Shown one piece after another: positions 1-11,486 of a stretch of DNA of 64,000 nucleotides; positions within the stretch are counted from its first letter, which is position 1; the number at the start of each line of letters is the position of its first letter. This DNA comes from Diphasiastrum complanatum (taxonomy: Eukaryota; Streptophyta; Lycopodiopsida; Lycopodiales; Lycopodiaceae). The notes below the pieces were generated by a model that did not search any database, was not told the DNA's origin, and saw only the letters and a program-made list of their open reading frames with translations. The DNA lies in the NCBI GenBank assembly GCA_029204225.1, contig CM055095.1, positions 54,775,612-54,839,611 of the forward strand, read 5' to 3'. Made by a program: the position numbers and the translations under genes.

Positions 1-300
1 GTGCTAAGGGAATAATTGGAGTAAGCGGCCAATGTGTTGCGAAGCTGGATTTCTCCATCCTCTGGCATGCATCACATTTTTTAATGAATAATTTAACATC
101 TCTATAGACGGTAGGCCACCAATATTTAGCATTGAAAATTTTTTTTGCAGTGTTTTTAGGAGCATAGTGACCTCCCAAATCTTCCTCATGTAATGCACTT
201 ATTACAGCGGTTGTCTCAATTGGTTCTAAACATCGGCGGAGACTATCGTCAGCTCCTAATTTATACAATATACTATTTACAATCGTGTACTTACAGATCT
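1..300 (-). pseudogene. Ty3/Gypsy integrase N-terminal fragment
   Basis: On the minus strand one frame reads from the RNase H-integrase linker into the integrase zinc-binding (H2C2) domain. LHEEDLGGHYAPKNT carries the two histidines, YWWPTVYRDV follows, and CDACQRMEKSS carries the CxxC pair, then the typical HWPLTPIIP. The fragment runs off the left edge, so the catalytic core lies outside the window or is lost. No catalytic DDE residue is visible here. The same signature (WPLTPILP after CQR) recurs at about 47.05 kb on the plus strand, so the two may be of related families. Domain recognition is firm; the state of the full element is unknown. Confidence 0.8.
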
Positions 301-927
301 CTGAATTCAGATTCACGCATTATGATCCAGAAATGATAGTTTATACCTCCATTGTGTGGAGTTTACAAGATAGCTAAATGTAGAATCACAAGACTAGTTA
401 ACGATAATCAACTAGTTAGTTAGTCTCCGTCGTTGCCACTCCTTCCAGCTGGGTGCAAAGTCTACGACTCCAAGCCCGTTGGGCTACCAACTGGCAGCAC
501 GAAAGATTTCTCTTCGTTTGTTTCGTAATCTCCCGTTTGCTTTCGTTGTCTTCGTTTCTTTCATTGTTTTTAGTTTTGCCTCCCTTTGCGGTTTGCGGTC
601 CTGGAGGTGTGTTTACGATTCACGAATGATTCACAAATCGTTCGTGCTTCGAGTCAAGGCACATTGACTATCGCAAATTGTTCTCGTTCGACCTTCGTTT
701 CTTGTTCGTGCTGCGACAAAGTTGCAGGAGCTCACCATTTCTGACATGAGTTGCGTATTCTGGTCAGATACCTGCTCTGGAAGCATGGCTCTCTTGGTGG
801 CACGTTAGATACTCCCATTGGGAAAGATACATGAATCGGTGAGAATCATTGTTATTATAAGCTTTGTTTGTATTTCTTATTGAGGTAAAATTTGCTTCAA
901 TCTTAGTATTGAGAGATTGATTGGCAG
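301..927. other. Stretch with no supported gene
   Basis: This region holds only short open frames without recognisable domains. A good splice-acceptor-like sequence (TTGGCAG before GTGATTGAGG) lies at its right edge, just ahead of the open frame at 928. Some of it could therefore be intron or 5' part of that degraded locus. I see no promoter or RNA gene that I can support. Confidence 0.4.
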
Positions 928-2120
928 GTGATTGAGGATACTGGTATTGCACATATTCCTACTATGAATTTATCAGGGTCTATACATGGTAGTTGGCTTG
1001 CGGTAGAAACATTTTGTTCGCAGCTGTCTCTTTATGAAGCATGTGTGGGTGATATGGTGAATGCAATTTTGCAAAGTGCTAGATATGCTTCATATATCAA
1101 AGGTAGACACGTTGGAATCGGGCCTAGTTTAGAGAAATTAATCAGCCGAGTATCATCCAAAAAATCATCTGCCATGCAAGAACAATCATTCGTCAATCTT
1201 GTGTGTGGTGCTATTGATTTTGTATCACTATCTTCCACTTCATCGACCTTAAGTGGAAATGAACAAAGTGTTGCGAGAAAGCGTCCCATTTCAGATTGGG
1301 CAACTGATGATGTTAATGTTTCCCATAGACCAGATATCATGCACGTCAATGTGCCCAGACAGTCTACTACTCAAGTGGAAGTGCCTCATCATGAACGAAT
1401 CGTCAAACATCACCTACAATTATCGCGCAACATTGTGGAGAGAGATCTTCACAAGACCATATGGGCAATCCGACGGATTCCTAAATGCAGCAAAATAATT
1501 TGCATGGGAATGGTGGATGGCAGAAAGAAATGTGGTGAATTAATTGCATCTGGAAGAATTGCAAAAATAGTTGTTGCTCCTAGTTTTTTTGGTAGGCGTC
1601 GACATAGTAGTGGTGAAACAATGCAATTTATGTGCCTTTGCCCATCAGATGTTACTCACACATGGCAGCCAAACAAGAGCATAGTAGCGCCACCATAAAA
1701 AAACGAAGGTAAATGGTGTGTGAGTACTGGAACATCTCTTAACTAGGAGGAGGTTGACGTTCTCAACAAAGGTGGGTACATGTTGGAGAGCGTGGAGGTT
1801 GATTCTATTGGGTCTTCAGTTCCAGTGCATGGGCAGGCAGCAGGCCCATCAACGGGAGAATTTGTCACTCCTCCTCAAAAAGGAAAGGCAAAGGAAAGAA
1901 TTACTAGAGGAATCGAGATGAGGGCTTGCATTGTCAAGGAGGATGTGACAGTAAAATATAGAGAGGTTTCTTTCCATATTCTGAGTTTTGCAACAAATCC
2001 AAATGGAAATACATACATAGTTACGATCCAAGAATCACCGCAATGCACATTAGAAGCATGTCTAAAGGAAAGTTCACACCGTGCAAGCACATGTACTTTG
2101 TAACATAGTTGTATTAGGGA
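928..2120 (+). pseudogene. Degraded transposon-like gene ending in a SWIM-type zinc finger
   Basis: A 256-codon open frame (928-1698) contains MNLSGSIHGSWLAVE and a helix-rich stretch, but no domain I can name firmly. After a stop and a short gap, a second frame (1780-2103) continues in coding style. Its end reads SPQCTLEAC, and after a one-base frame change KGKFTPCKHMYF. That gives cysteines followed by a CxH pair, the layout of a SWIM zinc finger, which is common at the C-terminus of MULE-type transposases and related plant proteins. The stop at 1696-1698 and the frame change near 2070 argue for a pseudogene. An intron between the two parts is the alternative. The transposon origin is inferred. 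Confidence 0.4.
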
Positions 2121-3562
2121 TGGACATTAATCATAACATGGTTATGCACCAACCTTACCTAAGTGTGCCTGAATTGTTTCAAACACTTTCTAGGGAGAGA
2201 AATGCAACGCAGTTGTGACGCATTGTAGTGCCCTTTATCAGGACTCATTCATATGTTTTAGAGAAATGCAGTGTGTGTATGTCAAGCGCATATAGGAATA
2301 CATGGTTTTTGTTGCGGTTGCAATTTCTTACATTTCAATTTTGAAACGTTTTGTTTTTGTTTTCAGAGTTTGTCACATTGTGAATTGAATCAGAGTGAGA
2401 ACGTACTTGTATTAATCTTGGTTACATCTAGGATTAAGTTGTGGTAAAACACAAAACAAGGCTTTGTATTGGAGTATCTTGTGTTGTGTCACTAAAAACA
2501 TGTTCTTGGATTGGAGAGCAACACAGATATTCATACTATGAATGTGGATAAGTAATATAGTTATGGTGTGATCAAAGAGTGATGGCACACCACGTGCCAT
2601 CAACTTTTTGATGCTTGATAAGATAAAAACTCACTAAACTCGTAGAATAATTACTCGCAACAAGCCCCTTACTTGAAAGTTCCACTCACACTACACAATG
2701 ACCATTTTTTACCTCCACATGTTCTTTCCACTCATGACATTGCACCTCCACTTGTCACATTCCAACATGTTCATCCATGCCTGAATATACCGCAAACATA
2801 TCTACATTCATTCCTACATCAATTCGTGTCCCACCCTTGCACTTAGATGAAGTCTCAACCATTGCACTCAATTTCAGGCAAAGGCTAGAACTTAGTTTGC
2901 ATTACATGTTCCACAACAGGTAGATAATCTAACATAAGCTAAAAGCCAAGATACAAAGATGATGGCAAGCTAAACACGACGACCTTCCAAGTGGAGTTTC
3001 AATAATCCAACTATAAGCTAAGAAAAAGGCCCATGGTAAGTTGATTGATCAAGTCACCAAGATGCATGAAAATGTCAATACATGACACTTAACTCAAAAT
3101 GATCATGCAAAAATGGTAGCAATAGTGCCAAGCCAACTTGTAGTTATAACACGAGATAGCACACGTGCAAACGGTCCTTGAGAACACCTAAAATGATCAC
3201 ACGATAAATGCTAAGTCCATGAAGGCAAATCATAGGTGAACCCTTAAAACTTTAGAAAGAAGGTCAAACTACCCATAAGGTAACGTAAAGGAAAAAGTGA
3301 CTAAATCTAAATCTAGCCTAAAATTCATGTGTAGAGAGTTTGAACCATTAGAAGGATCGCCAAAATATCTTTGGTCCGAGGATCAAGGCCCCCTTGAAAC
3401 CAAAATGCATTATAAGGATCGATACCATTGATAACCTATATGCTTCTACATCGACAAAACTGGAGAGGGTTCATTTCATGTCATTTCATTGCATCCTCGT
3501 CTCTTGAATTGGCTGTTTTTCTTTGCCTTTTCTGCGCTGCTCGATTGTGCTCCCTGCCAGCC
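2121..3562. other. Intergenic stretch upstream of the RSRC2-like gene
   Basis: No coding region longer than background is visible. Near 2581 there is an 8-bp inverted repeat (GATGGCAC / GTGCCATC) that encloses a CACGTG core. The 5' leader and promoter of the RSRC2-like gene must lie in the right-hand part, but I cannot place a TATA box or start site with confidence. Confidence 0.4.
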
Positions 3563-6500
3563 ATGGCGGAGCGCGAGGACGATTTGTCAAGGATGAAGCA
3601 ACACCAGGAGCAGGAGGAGGAGGAGGATTGGGGAGATGAGCGGTCAGGGGTCAGAAAGCCTGGCCATGCTTCAGCACAGCAACGAAACTACCGTCGCCAC
3701 TCACCTTCGTTCTCGCGCTCTTCTTCTCCGTCGCTATCAGACGCTGGTACATAAATGTTTAGCTCTCCTTCCATGTCTTACGTGCACAGGTACATAATCT
3801 AATGTATTGGATCTCTTATTGGATATCTTATCGAAGTTCATAATCCCGAACTTTAATTCAATTCGTAGAATGATTTTCGATTAAGTATCGCAGGTTAAAA
3901 CACTAATTTGCTATGATATCTTCCCTCTGGAACAAGTAGGGTTTGAATATTGGCTGCGTACGCGAAGCTGTTTTTCTGGTTATGTTTAATTGGCGTTACT
4001 TAAGTTAACCTGATAGATCCCATTCTTTGCTGATTGCCCCTTTTTAAATATAGCTAAAATTGAGAGATAGAAAAATTAGGGATGTCAATCAGCACAAGCT
4101 ATATCGGTAGGGAACATAGGGAAGCCGAGGCTCCCGAAATCCTCCAGAGTAGTTTTGAATACGAGATTCATGATATTTCGTCGTGTGTTTAACCCGAGCC
4201 TTCGGTATATCATCATTTCTGTTGCTAAGTATGTACAGTAACTAGCAACAACACAATCAAAAGAAAGGAAGATAAGTTATAGTTTCAAGACGAAAGTGCA
4301 AGCAAATAGTTTCTAAAAAGGTTTGCAGTTCCCATGAATGAACAAGGACGGAAATAAATCTCTAGAAGAAAAGAAAGCCTTTAAACCACAACCACCGAAT
4401 CTTAAGTTAGTTTTTGAAGAGCGGCACATTTCTAATATATATATCATAGTCATAATGTGGGAAATTGCTAAAGAGATTGGAGTGCCATAGGATCCACACT
4501 AAGAGTTTGGACGTATTGACTTCTCTTTTAGGTCTTCATTCACTGGTAGATATTTTTTTTCATTATCTTGACAGTAAGACTGGTCTTCATCTGCAATGAA
4601 TGATTAAAAGAAGAATCTCTATGCGCTGCTTCACAAGAGTGAGATTTCATCAGTTTTGAGATAAGTGAGGCATTCTCTGAATATGCTAGTCTTATACCTT
4701 CTAGACAACTTTATAGGCTATTGTTTTGGATGCTTCCAAGATCTATGCCTTCTAAGATTGGTCTTCCAAATTACTAGGACTGTTTGTGTTTAGAAGCTTC
4801 CTTATCATTTGGTTGAGGTGAAATGTGCCATAGAAGGCTAATTTGTAGCACATAAGGGGAATCATTCCCACAAATTGCAGTCACTGAAAATTCAGATCTC
4901 ATAGTTTCTAAAGGATTTCAGCTTTCATATTTCTTGGAGGACTTTTGTGAAGCAGATCATTGCGTATTCACATTGTGGCGAAGAGTTTCTATTTGTTTTT
5001 GGATTTGGCATCGGTTTGGATAATTTTTTTTCCCGCAAATGAGTTGTTCAAAAACTCATTCCAGATTGCAAGTTTGATTCTTAAATGTCGTGAGATCAAA
5101 AATTTTAGTTTTTGGTTTAGTGAGTAGTGAGCTTCACATCTTTTTTGCTCCATCTCGTCATCCAGGGCCACCTCCTCCTTATCATCAAATCCCTCCTCCT
5201 CAGTCTCATTACCACTCTCCTCTCCTGCATCCTCTGCATCGGCCCTAGCCATATACCTAGTGATCCTGTGCTGCCTCCTATCATGGCGTGCAGAATTTTA
5301 GTATGGCATTAAGTATCGGAAGGGTACATCTAATAAGGGTGCGGATGCCTTAAGCCGGATTGGAGAGGCTAACCATAGTTGGCTAGACGTCCTGGTAGGT
5401 TCTTCTAGATCTAGTGGTGAGCTTGGAATGCAGGATTCCAAGATTTCTCCTTGGAACAAGATATTAGGGGACTATTCCATAAGAAATGGATTACTTTTCC
5501 GGAATGGGAAAGTGTGTGTGCCTGAAAATAATAATATTAGGGCCCAAATCTTGATTGAATGTCATGACAACCCATGTGCAGGGCACCCTATCTCGCAAAG
5601 AACACTTGAACTCATAAAGAGGAATTTTTATTGGCCAAATCTAAAAGATTAGGTGGAGGCATACGTTCGCAAATGCAAACAATGCCAAGTAAATAAAGCT
5701 GAAAGACTTAAGGCAACTGGTTTGTTACTTCCATTGGAAATCAGGCACTAGGGAGTTTGGCAAATCACAATGATTGGAAGCGCTTACCAATCCGACAACA
5801 TAACGGTCACAAACTCTCCATGATCCTCATGGAAACAGGTGAGGGTATATATAGAGTGTAGAACCCACCCCGTCTGCCCATGCACTAAATCCACATGTAA
5901 GCGTACTATCAGTCCATGCCTCATTCCCATGCATGTGCATTGAATGTAGATACCCCTAACCCATAATAGCCAAGACCCATGCATAAGCACAATGCATGCT
6001 ATTATCTAGATTAGGCCTGTCCTCTACGTCCAAGGCAGCCCCTAATGGTCCAAACCCCCATTAGGGCTGTAACATCAATATTGAGAAGTACGATGGAACA
6101 GGCACCTCGATATTGGTTGTATTAGTTGGACGCATGCTTTTTTGAGTACATTCATTAATATTGTACCCATATTTTCATTGTTGTGGCCACCACTTTCTTG
6201 TTGGCTGCTTCAAAAATTTTACAATTGGCAGGACCTGATTACTCTCTTCTTTTTTATACCAGTAGTGGGGATGCCGTCTTTGTGAGGAGGTTGAGATAAT
6301 AGTCTATTCGGGCAGTTACATGGGCCCCATGCTGTTATTTGTCATCATTTGACTGTATAGTTTGGCCCATTGAGTTACATTTAGTTACATTTAGTATTGA
6401 CATTTTATTCATTTATTGATGATATAGACATTTTTGGGCCTCCAGTAATAACTCGAAGGCCCTTAGGCATCTATGACCATGAAGAGGCTCTAAGGCCTTA

Positions 6501-9500
6501 TACATGATTGTTGATGATTGAAAGCTAGTCTTTGCAGCTTCAGCTTAGCGTCAACATAAATTAATTCAGTTACAGCAGATTTATGAATGGAGATTATTAT
6601 TGTTGTACTGTTCGTCATCAGATTAACATTTATATTGCATTATTCTCCTTGTCTCAGCGGTCTGTAGATGCTTATCATAACTACGAGCGTGTCTCGAAGT
6701 TTTTCTTTTCAAAAGGTTGGCATCTTCATTCCAGCAATATTTGTATTGTTGTGTTTGTTATCTTACATAGGAAAAGTTACTTGGTGTTTTCATTCAAAAG
6801 AAATTCAAATCAAATCAGTTATACCTGGTAATTGAATTTTCAGATTATTACAAAAAATTTCTCAGCCACCACCCTTGGAACTGAAATAATGTTCATATTA
6901 TATATAATCAGGTTATCAACTTTTATGGCACTTTTTCTTGGAAGGGGTCACGTTGTGAAGTATATTGTCGAAATACCTTCTTAGACTTATTCTTGTTAAC
7001 TAAAAGATGTATCAAAGGAAATGGAAATGGGCTAATTTGCTAGAACTCTAGAATGATATTCTCTCTTTCGTGCTTATTATTTTCCATGCTTTTGTGAGCA
7101 TTTACAAGATTTGGAATTGACAATACCAGAAGCTATCATTTCCAATTTGCAGCTACCATCGGAGGAAAATATCAATTTGGATACCAAAGTGAGGACTACA
7201 CGAAGAGCTGAACATGTTTGGGACTTAGTTGGCTTCAAATGAAAGCTACCCCCAAGGTCAAGTGTTTCCACATTATCAAGCACTTGCAAAGTTTCCTGGT
7301 GTCTTTGGTGCGGAGGGAAATATTTTAAAGCGGGTGAAAGTGACCTTGCCATACAAGGCTTGAGGGATTTTCACTATGATCAAGAACTTGCGGATTTTTC
7401 TCATCTTTTTGATGCAAAGGATGTGCTAAATATTTTGAGGAGAGTGGAAATCACGTAGAAACATCACCCAAGTCATTTAGAAGTGTGGGATATTTCTGGC
7501 ATTCATTGTAGGAACTTTGTTTATGTTGAAGTCACTCGGTATGTTATGGGCTACAGGCTAAATGTGCATTCATGAGACTGAACAAGGTAATCCGATTGAA
7601 TAACACCTGACTGGACATAAAGCTTTAGAGTTGCTGCAAAATTTAAAAAATCGAACCTTTCATTTTTTGAGACTGTTAAGCATTTTTCATTTCATAAACC
7701 ATCGCAGAAAAATAGAGATACTAGAGTGATCTGCACTTACAGAATGTGCTATGTTAATTTGATTAGTGAATGTTCTTGGTCGTCTTTGCCCAATTGTTCG
7801 TGTATAGGGCAGTCTTTTAAAAGCTATTATTTTGATCGATCATTGGCTGAGGCTCGTCTATTGACATATTGATTCGTTCTTTCTGCTTTTTTTGCTAAAG
7901 AAGTAAGTGCTTTACTAGGGTTAGTCATTTGTACCTTTGATTTGGAGAATGCTCAGATACGTAGTATGAAGATGGCTATGATACGGCAGAATGTGTGTGA
8001 TTTTGAATGCCAAAAGCCCAGCCAGCATAGGACAAGATGTGCAGTATGAAAGAAGCTGACACCTTTTTATGGATGATAATTTGTATCTCTATCTACTTAC
8101 TGCAGCATCCACATTGTACTTCCAACATCATAGGCTGCTGGCAACCGTATGTTGATCTCCAAATTTGGAAGTCACAATTCTTTGTATTGAGAGGCTGGAG
8201 AATTTCATCTTTCCAGTCATATCTCATGAATTTTTGACAATCATTTTGGCTCCTTGATCTGACAATTATGAGCCCCATCTCTAGGCATGAAGTCTTTTTT
8301 CATTCTTATGTTGATTGTTGTTTTTTGGTGACCACTTTTAGTTTTTATAAAGTGCTATACAGAACCTCTACTTCTAAGGATACAGCCAAAGTATCTTGTA
8401 GTCCTACTGATTCAGAGATAGTTCAAGTATATTTTATTTTGTAGATAATTTTTAAATTTGTTGGTTCTTTTTGTTGGGAGGGTTTTTCTTGCATTGGGAA
8501 TGTTTATACACACTTTCTTATCCCGTGTTATTTTCTTTTTGTGAGTGCTGTATAGGTCGTAAGCGTGACAGGCGTCTGTCAGCCAGGACAGTCAATGGGA
8601 ATGCAAACGCCATCGATCACAGCAAAAAGGTCAGACGGGTGGAGGTTGAGAATGATGCTGAAAAGGATGAAGCTATACGATGCAGGCAAGGAGCAAGGGA
8701 GCCTAGTTCCTCTGGTTTTTCAGATCGTGGCAAGCTTGATAGCAATGCTCGCAGCAGACAGCAGTCTGAGAATCAAGATCCAGCATATAGCTCTTATTCC
8801 AGTGCTTCTGGTTGCCGTTCCTATGGCAATTCAAGGCGCGAAGATTCTCGTCGTGACAAGGAGAAAGACTGGCAAGTTGGTACTGATCGATTGAATTCGG
8901 ACAAAGGATACAAATTTCCTGGCAATGAAAGAAACAGACTGGGAGATCGTGACAGGGATCTCGAAAGAAACTTTTATGGCAAAAATCGAGACAGTCGTAA
9001 GTGGGGAAGGAGCAGGGATCCGGAAAGGGATAGAGAAAGGCATCGAGATAAGGATAAGGATCAAGAAAGGGGAAGGGAAAGTAATCATGGAGGTAGGGAT
9101 TATTTTGGCCCTGATAATGATGTTCGAGGAGATAAGGAGAGGGACAGGAGCAGGGACAGAGATAGAGACAAAAATCGATTACATAGAACTGAATACAATG
9201 ACACAGACGAGCTAAAAGATAGAGACAGACACAACGTTAGGTATGATTACAGGGGCCGAGATCACTACAGAGATAAGGATGCGCAGAAATATATGGAGCG
9301 AGATCGTATGAGGTATAAGGATGACCAGAGACGAAAAGATCATTCAAAAGAAGAAGCTGATTATGTTGATCGAGACCACAGTATGGAGGAGGATGATGTC
9401 TGTGACAGGGACAAATTCAAAGGTAGTGATGAGGAGGGTGCAGTCCATGAGTATACAAGTGTAAGTCAACACCATCACTATCATGGAAAGGAAAAACTCC

Positions 9501-11486
9501 TAGGAGCTAGAGCTGGCAATATTTCAAGTCGAGATGATAGGGATGAGAAACATGATAAAGTGCTAAAAGGTTTTTCAACAGACAACTTTAAGGGAGTTCT
9601 GAAGTCCTGTGAGGGTCAGGATGTAGATAACCGTTTAGACTCAAAACATGATTCAGCAAGCAAGGTATCCATTGCACATGCGAAGTCTTCAAAGAATTCC
9701 AAATGGGGGCCTGGATCCCAGCTGACATCTGAAAGTACATCAGGAAATGCGTCAGGGGAAGATGTACCAAATGATTTGGCAACTGCAAAGCTTGCAGCAA
9801 TGAAAGCAGCAGAACTTGGTGTGTTTCATTCCGACCTGTTGCATTTAGCCTAGATAACATAAGACTCCTTAATAAGGATTGATTATGGAAATGCCTGTTT
9901 GTTGCTTGCTACTTTCATTTGGGTTATAGGTGGTTTTCCTCGACTCCTCTTTTATCTGCTCTGGTTGTGCAGTCAACAAGAATCTTGGAGTTGCTGGGTT
10001 CATGTCAGCAGATCAGAAAAAGAAGCTTCTGTGGGGTGCCAAAAAAAGCATAACGGAACAGGTTATTTCCTTTTCTTAGATAAATGTACAGTGCAAGCTA
10101 TCAGAAACATGATTTTGTGATTTAGCTTTTCTTCCTGCATGCTGGGGCTGTAGAGCTGGTCATAGGGCATCTTGCACAAATACAGTCCCTTTTTTTAGAA
10201 CGAAGAATTTCATTTTGCAGCGCAGTTGTTACTTAAGTGGAATCTTTCTTAAGTCACGGGTGCAATTTACTTCAGTCGAGTTTTCCAACATGCTATGCAG
10301 AATGTCAATTTTTTCCCAGTAAAGTTCTCTTTTTAGTGCAGGAACCTGTGATTGCTGCTGGAACCAATAGATGGGACACTGTGCACTTTGCTGACCGTGG
10401 TCGGCAAGAAAAGTTCAACAAGCTTATGGTAAGCCCTGCGTGCATGGACTAGTTAAAGATTGCATCTTTTTTATGTTATGTTTGTCTACTATCCTGGACT
10501 TAATATAGATATATTATTGGTCATACCATAGAATCAATGAACCGTTAACGGTTTACCACGGTTCTGAGAACCGTACAGTGAACCGTACGGTTCTCTCAAA
10601 ATTTTAGAGGCTATGGATAAGGAATATCAATCCTTGATCAAGAACCAAACTTGGACAACATGGAGCTACGACTTATTATTCTATCTTGTTATATGCCCAG
10701 AACCGTGGTGAACCGCACTGAATAATCAATTAATTAATTAATTAATTTGTTTTTGGTCCCAGTCCCCAAAAATAGCCAAAAAAATGCTAAAAAAATGCTA
10801 TTTTTTTTTCAGAAAAAGCAGATTCTCCCTACTTAGATTATTTACTTCAAATGATTTAATCTCCCAAATTGATAAGAGAGAGGGAGACAGACAGAGAGAG
10901 AGGGACAAAAACTAGCTTTGAGGGGTTTTGGGGGGAAATTTAGGAAAATTAATTAATCAATTAATTAATTATTTTTTTACATGAACCGTACCACGGTTCA
11001 AGGAACTGTGGTACGGTTCCTTCCACGGTTCCCAGAACCCACGGTTCTGGGAACCGCTGTGGGTTCTATGGGTCATACTGGCCATCACCTGTGTTTGTAA
11101 TTGAGAGCATTAAACTATACACTTGCACTCCCTTTGCAGAAATTTGGTAATTATTAGCATTTGAACTGGCTGATTATAACGATCATCTATTCCCCAGATA
11201 ACACGTAATGGCAAAATTGCGTTTTATGGACTGCATTGGGCTGCTGACTGCAGGGGTAAAATGTGTGATCACGTTTAGTAGCTGAAATCCTGAGTACGCT
11301 CTCGTCTTTTGTTTACTTTTGCAGGGTGTCAAGGCAGAGGTGAAAGGCGATTGTATCACTGAAGTGAATGAAGAAGCTGGTCTTTTTACAGAGGAGAAAC
11401 AACGAGAGTTGCAGCAAGATTTAGAGAACCAGTTTACTGCGGGATTGAGAAGAAGAGATGGCCGAACTGTTGGGCTGGGCTTATAA
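3563..11486 (+). CDS. RSRC2: RSRC2-like arginine/serine-rich coiled-coil protein (five exons)
   Basis: The exons I derive are 3563-3746, 8556-9818, 9973-10061, 10342-10428 and 11325-11486. All junctions are GT-AG, the phases match, and the protein is 594 residues. It begins MAEREDDLSRMKQ, with an acidic E-rich run and an RSxS patch in exon 1. Exon 2 encodes about 420 residues dominated by RD/RE/KD dipeptides (residues ~90-330), a low-complexity charged domain typical of splicing-associated nuclear proteins. The C-terminus is the recognisable part: KAAELVNKNLGVAGFMS, LLWGAKKS, then RWDTVHFADRGRQEKFNKLM and GVKAEV, matching the conserved SMAP-like end of RSRC2 proteins. A role in nuclear RNA processing is inferred from the family. 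The ATG at 3563 was chosen because the family-like acidic/RS start follows directly; the frame is open upstream. An additional small exon inside the long first intron cannot be excluded. Confidence 0.85.
3747..8555 (+). other. 4.8-kb first intron of the RSRC2-like gene
   Basis: The intron starts with GTACAT after GACGCTG and ends with TATAG before GTCGTAAG; the split codon gives glycine. It contains a Gypsy integrase remnant at about 5300-5760. At about 5160-5230 there is a short proline-rich open stretch on the plus strand that I cannot assign. Around 7090-7550 there are coding-like but interrupted frames without a recognisable domain. The remainder is AT-rich with no supported gene. Confidence 0.65.
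5300..5760 (+). pseudogene. Ty3/Gypsy RNase H end and integrase zinc-binding fragment in the intron
   Basis: The frame reads YGIKYRKGTSNKGADALSRI, the conserved end of Gypsy RNase H, then an integrase start with LIECHDNPCAGHP, RTLELIKRNFYWPNLKD and, past an in-frame TAG near 5650, YVRKCKQCQVNKAE. The H...H...CxxC pattern of the zinc-binding domain is complete apart from the stop. No catalytic core follows; the sequence becomes non-coding after about 5760. It lies in the same direction as the host gene. This is a truncated, dead copy. Confidence 0.85.
10527..11070. mobile_element. hAT-like MITE with 8-bp target-site duplication
   Basis: A 544-bp non-coding element lies in the fourth intron of the RSRC2-like gene. 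It begins CATAGAATC and ends GGGTTCTATG, and is flanked by the perfect 8-bp repeat GGTCATAC at 10519-10526 and 11071-11078. Subterminal regions on both sides are packed with GAACCGT/ACGGTTC motifs in both orientations, and two ATTAATTAATTAATT runs (about 10725-10747 and 10945-10970) lie inside. An 8-bp duplication with short CA...TG ends and clustered subterminal motifs is the hallmark of hAT elements. There is no transposase, so it is non-autonomous. Confidence 0.8.

Noticed and set aside
4989-5252. Acidic minus-strand ORF beginning MARADAEDAGEESGNE
   Set aside because: It covers a CT-rich simple-sequence patch inside an intron. The acidic run is the complement of repeated CTC codons, and the second half has no domain.
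8831-9860. Minus-strand open frames opposite the large RSRC2-like exon
   Set aside because: They mirror the low-complexity RD/KD-rich coding sequence and have no domains; the plus-strand exon with a conserved C-terminus explains the region.
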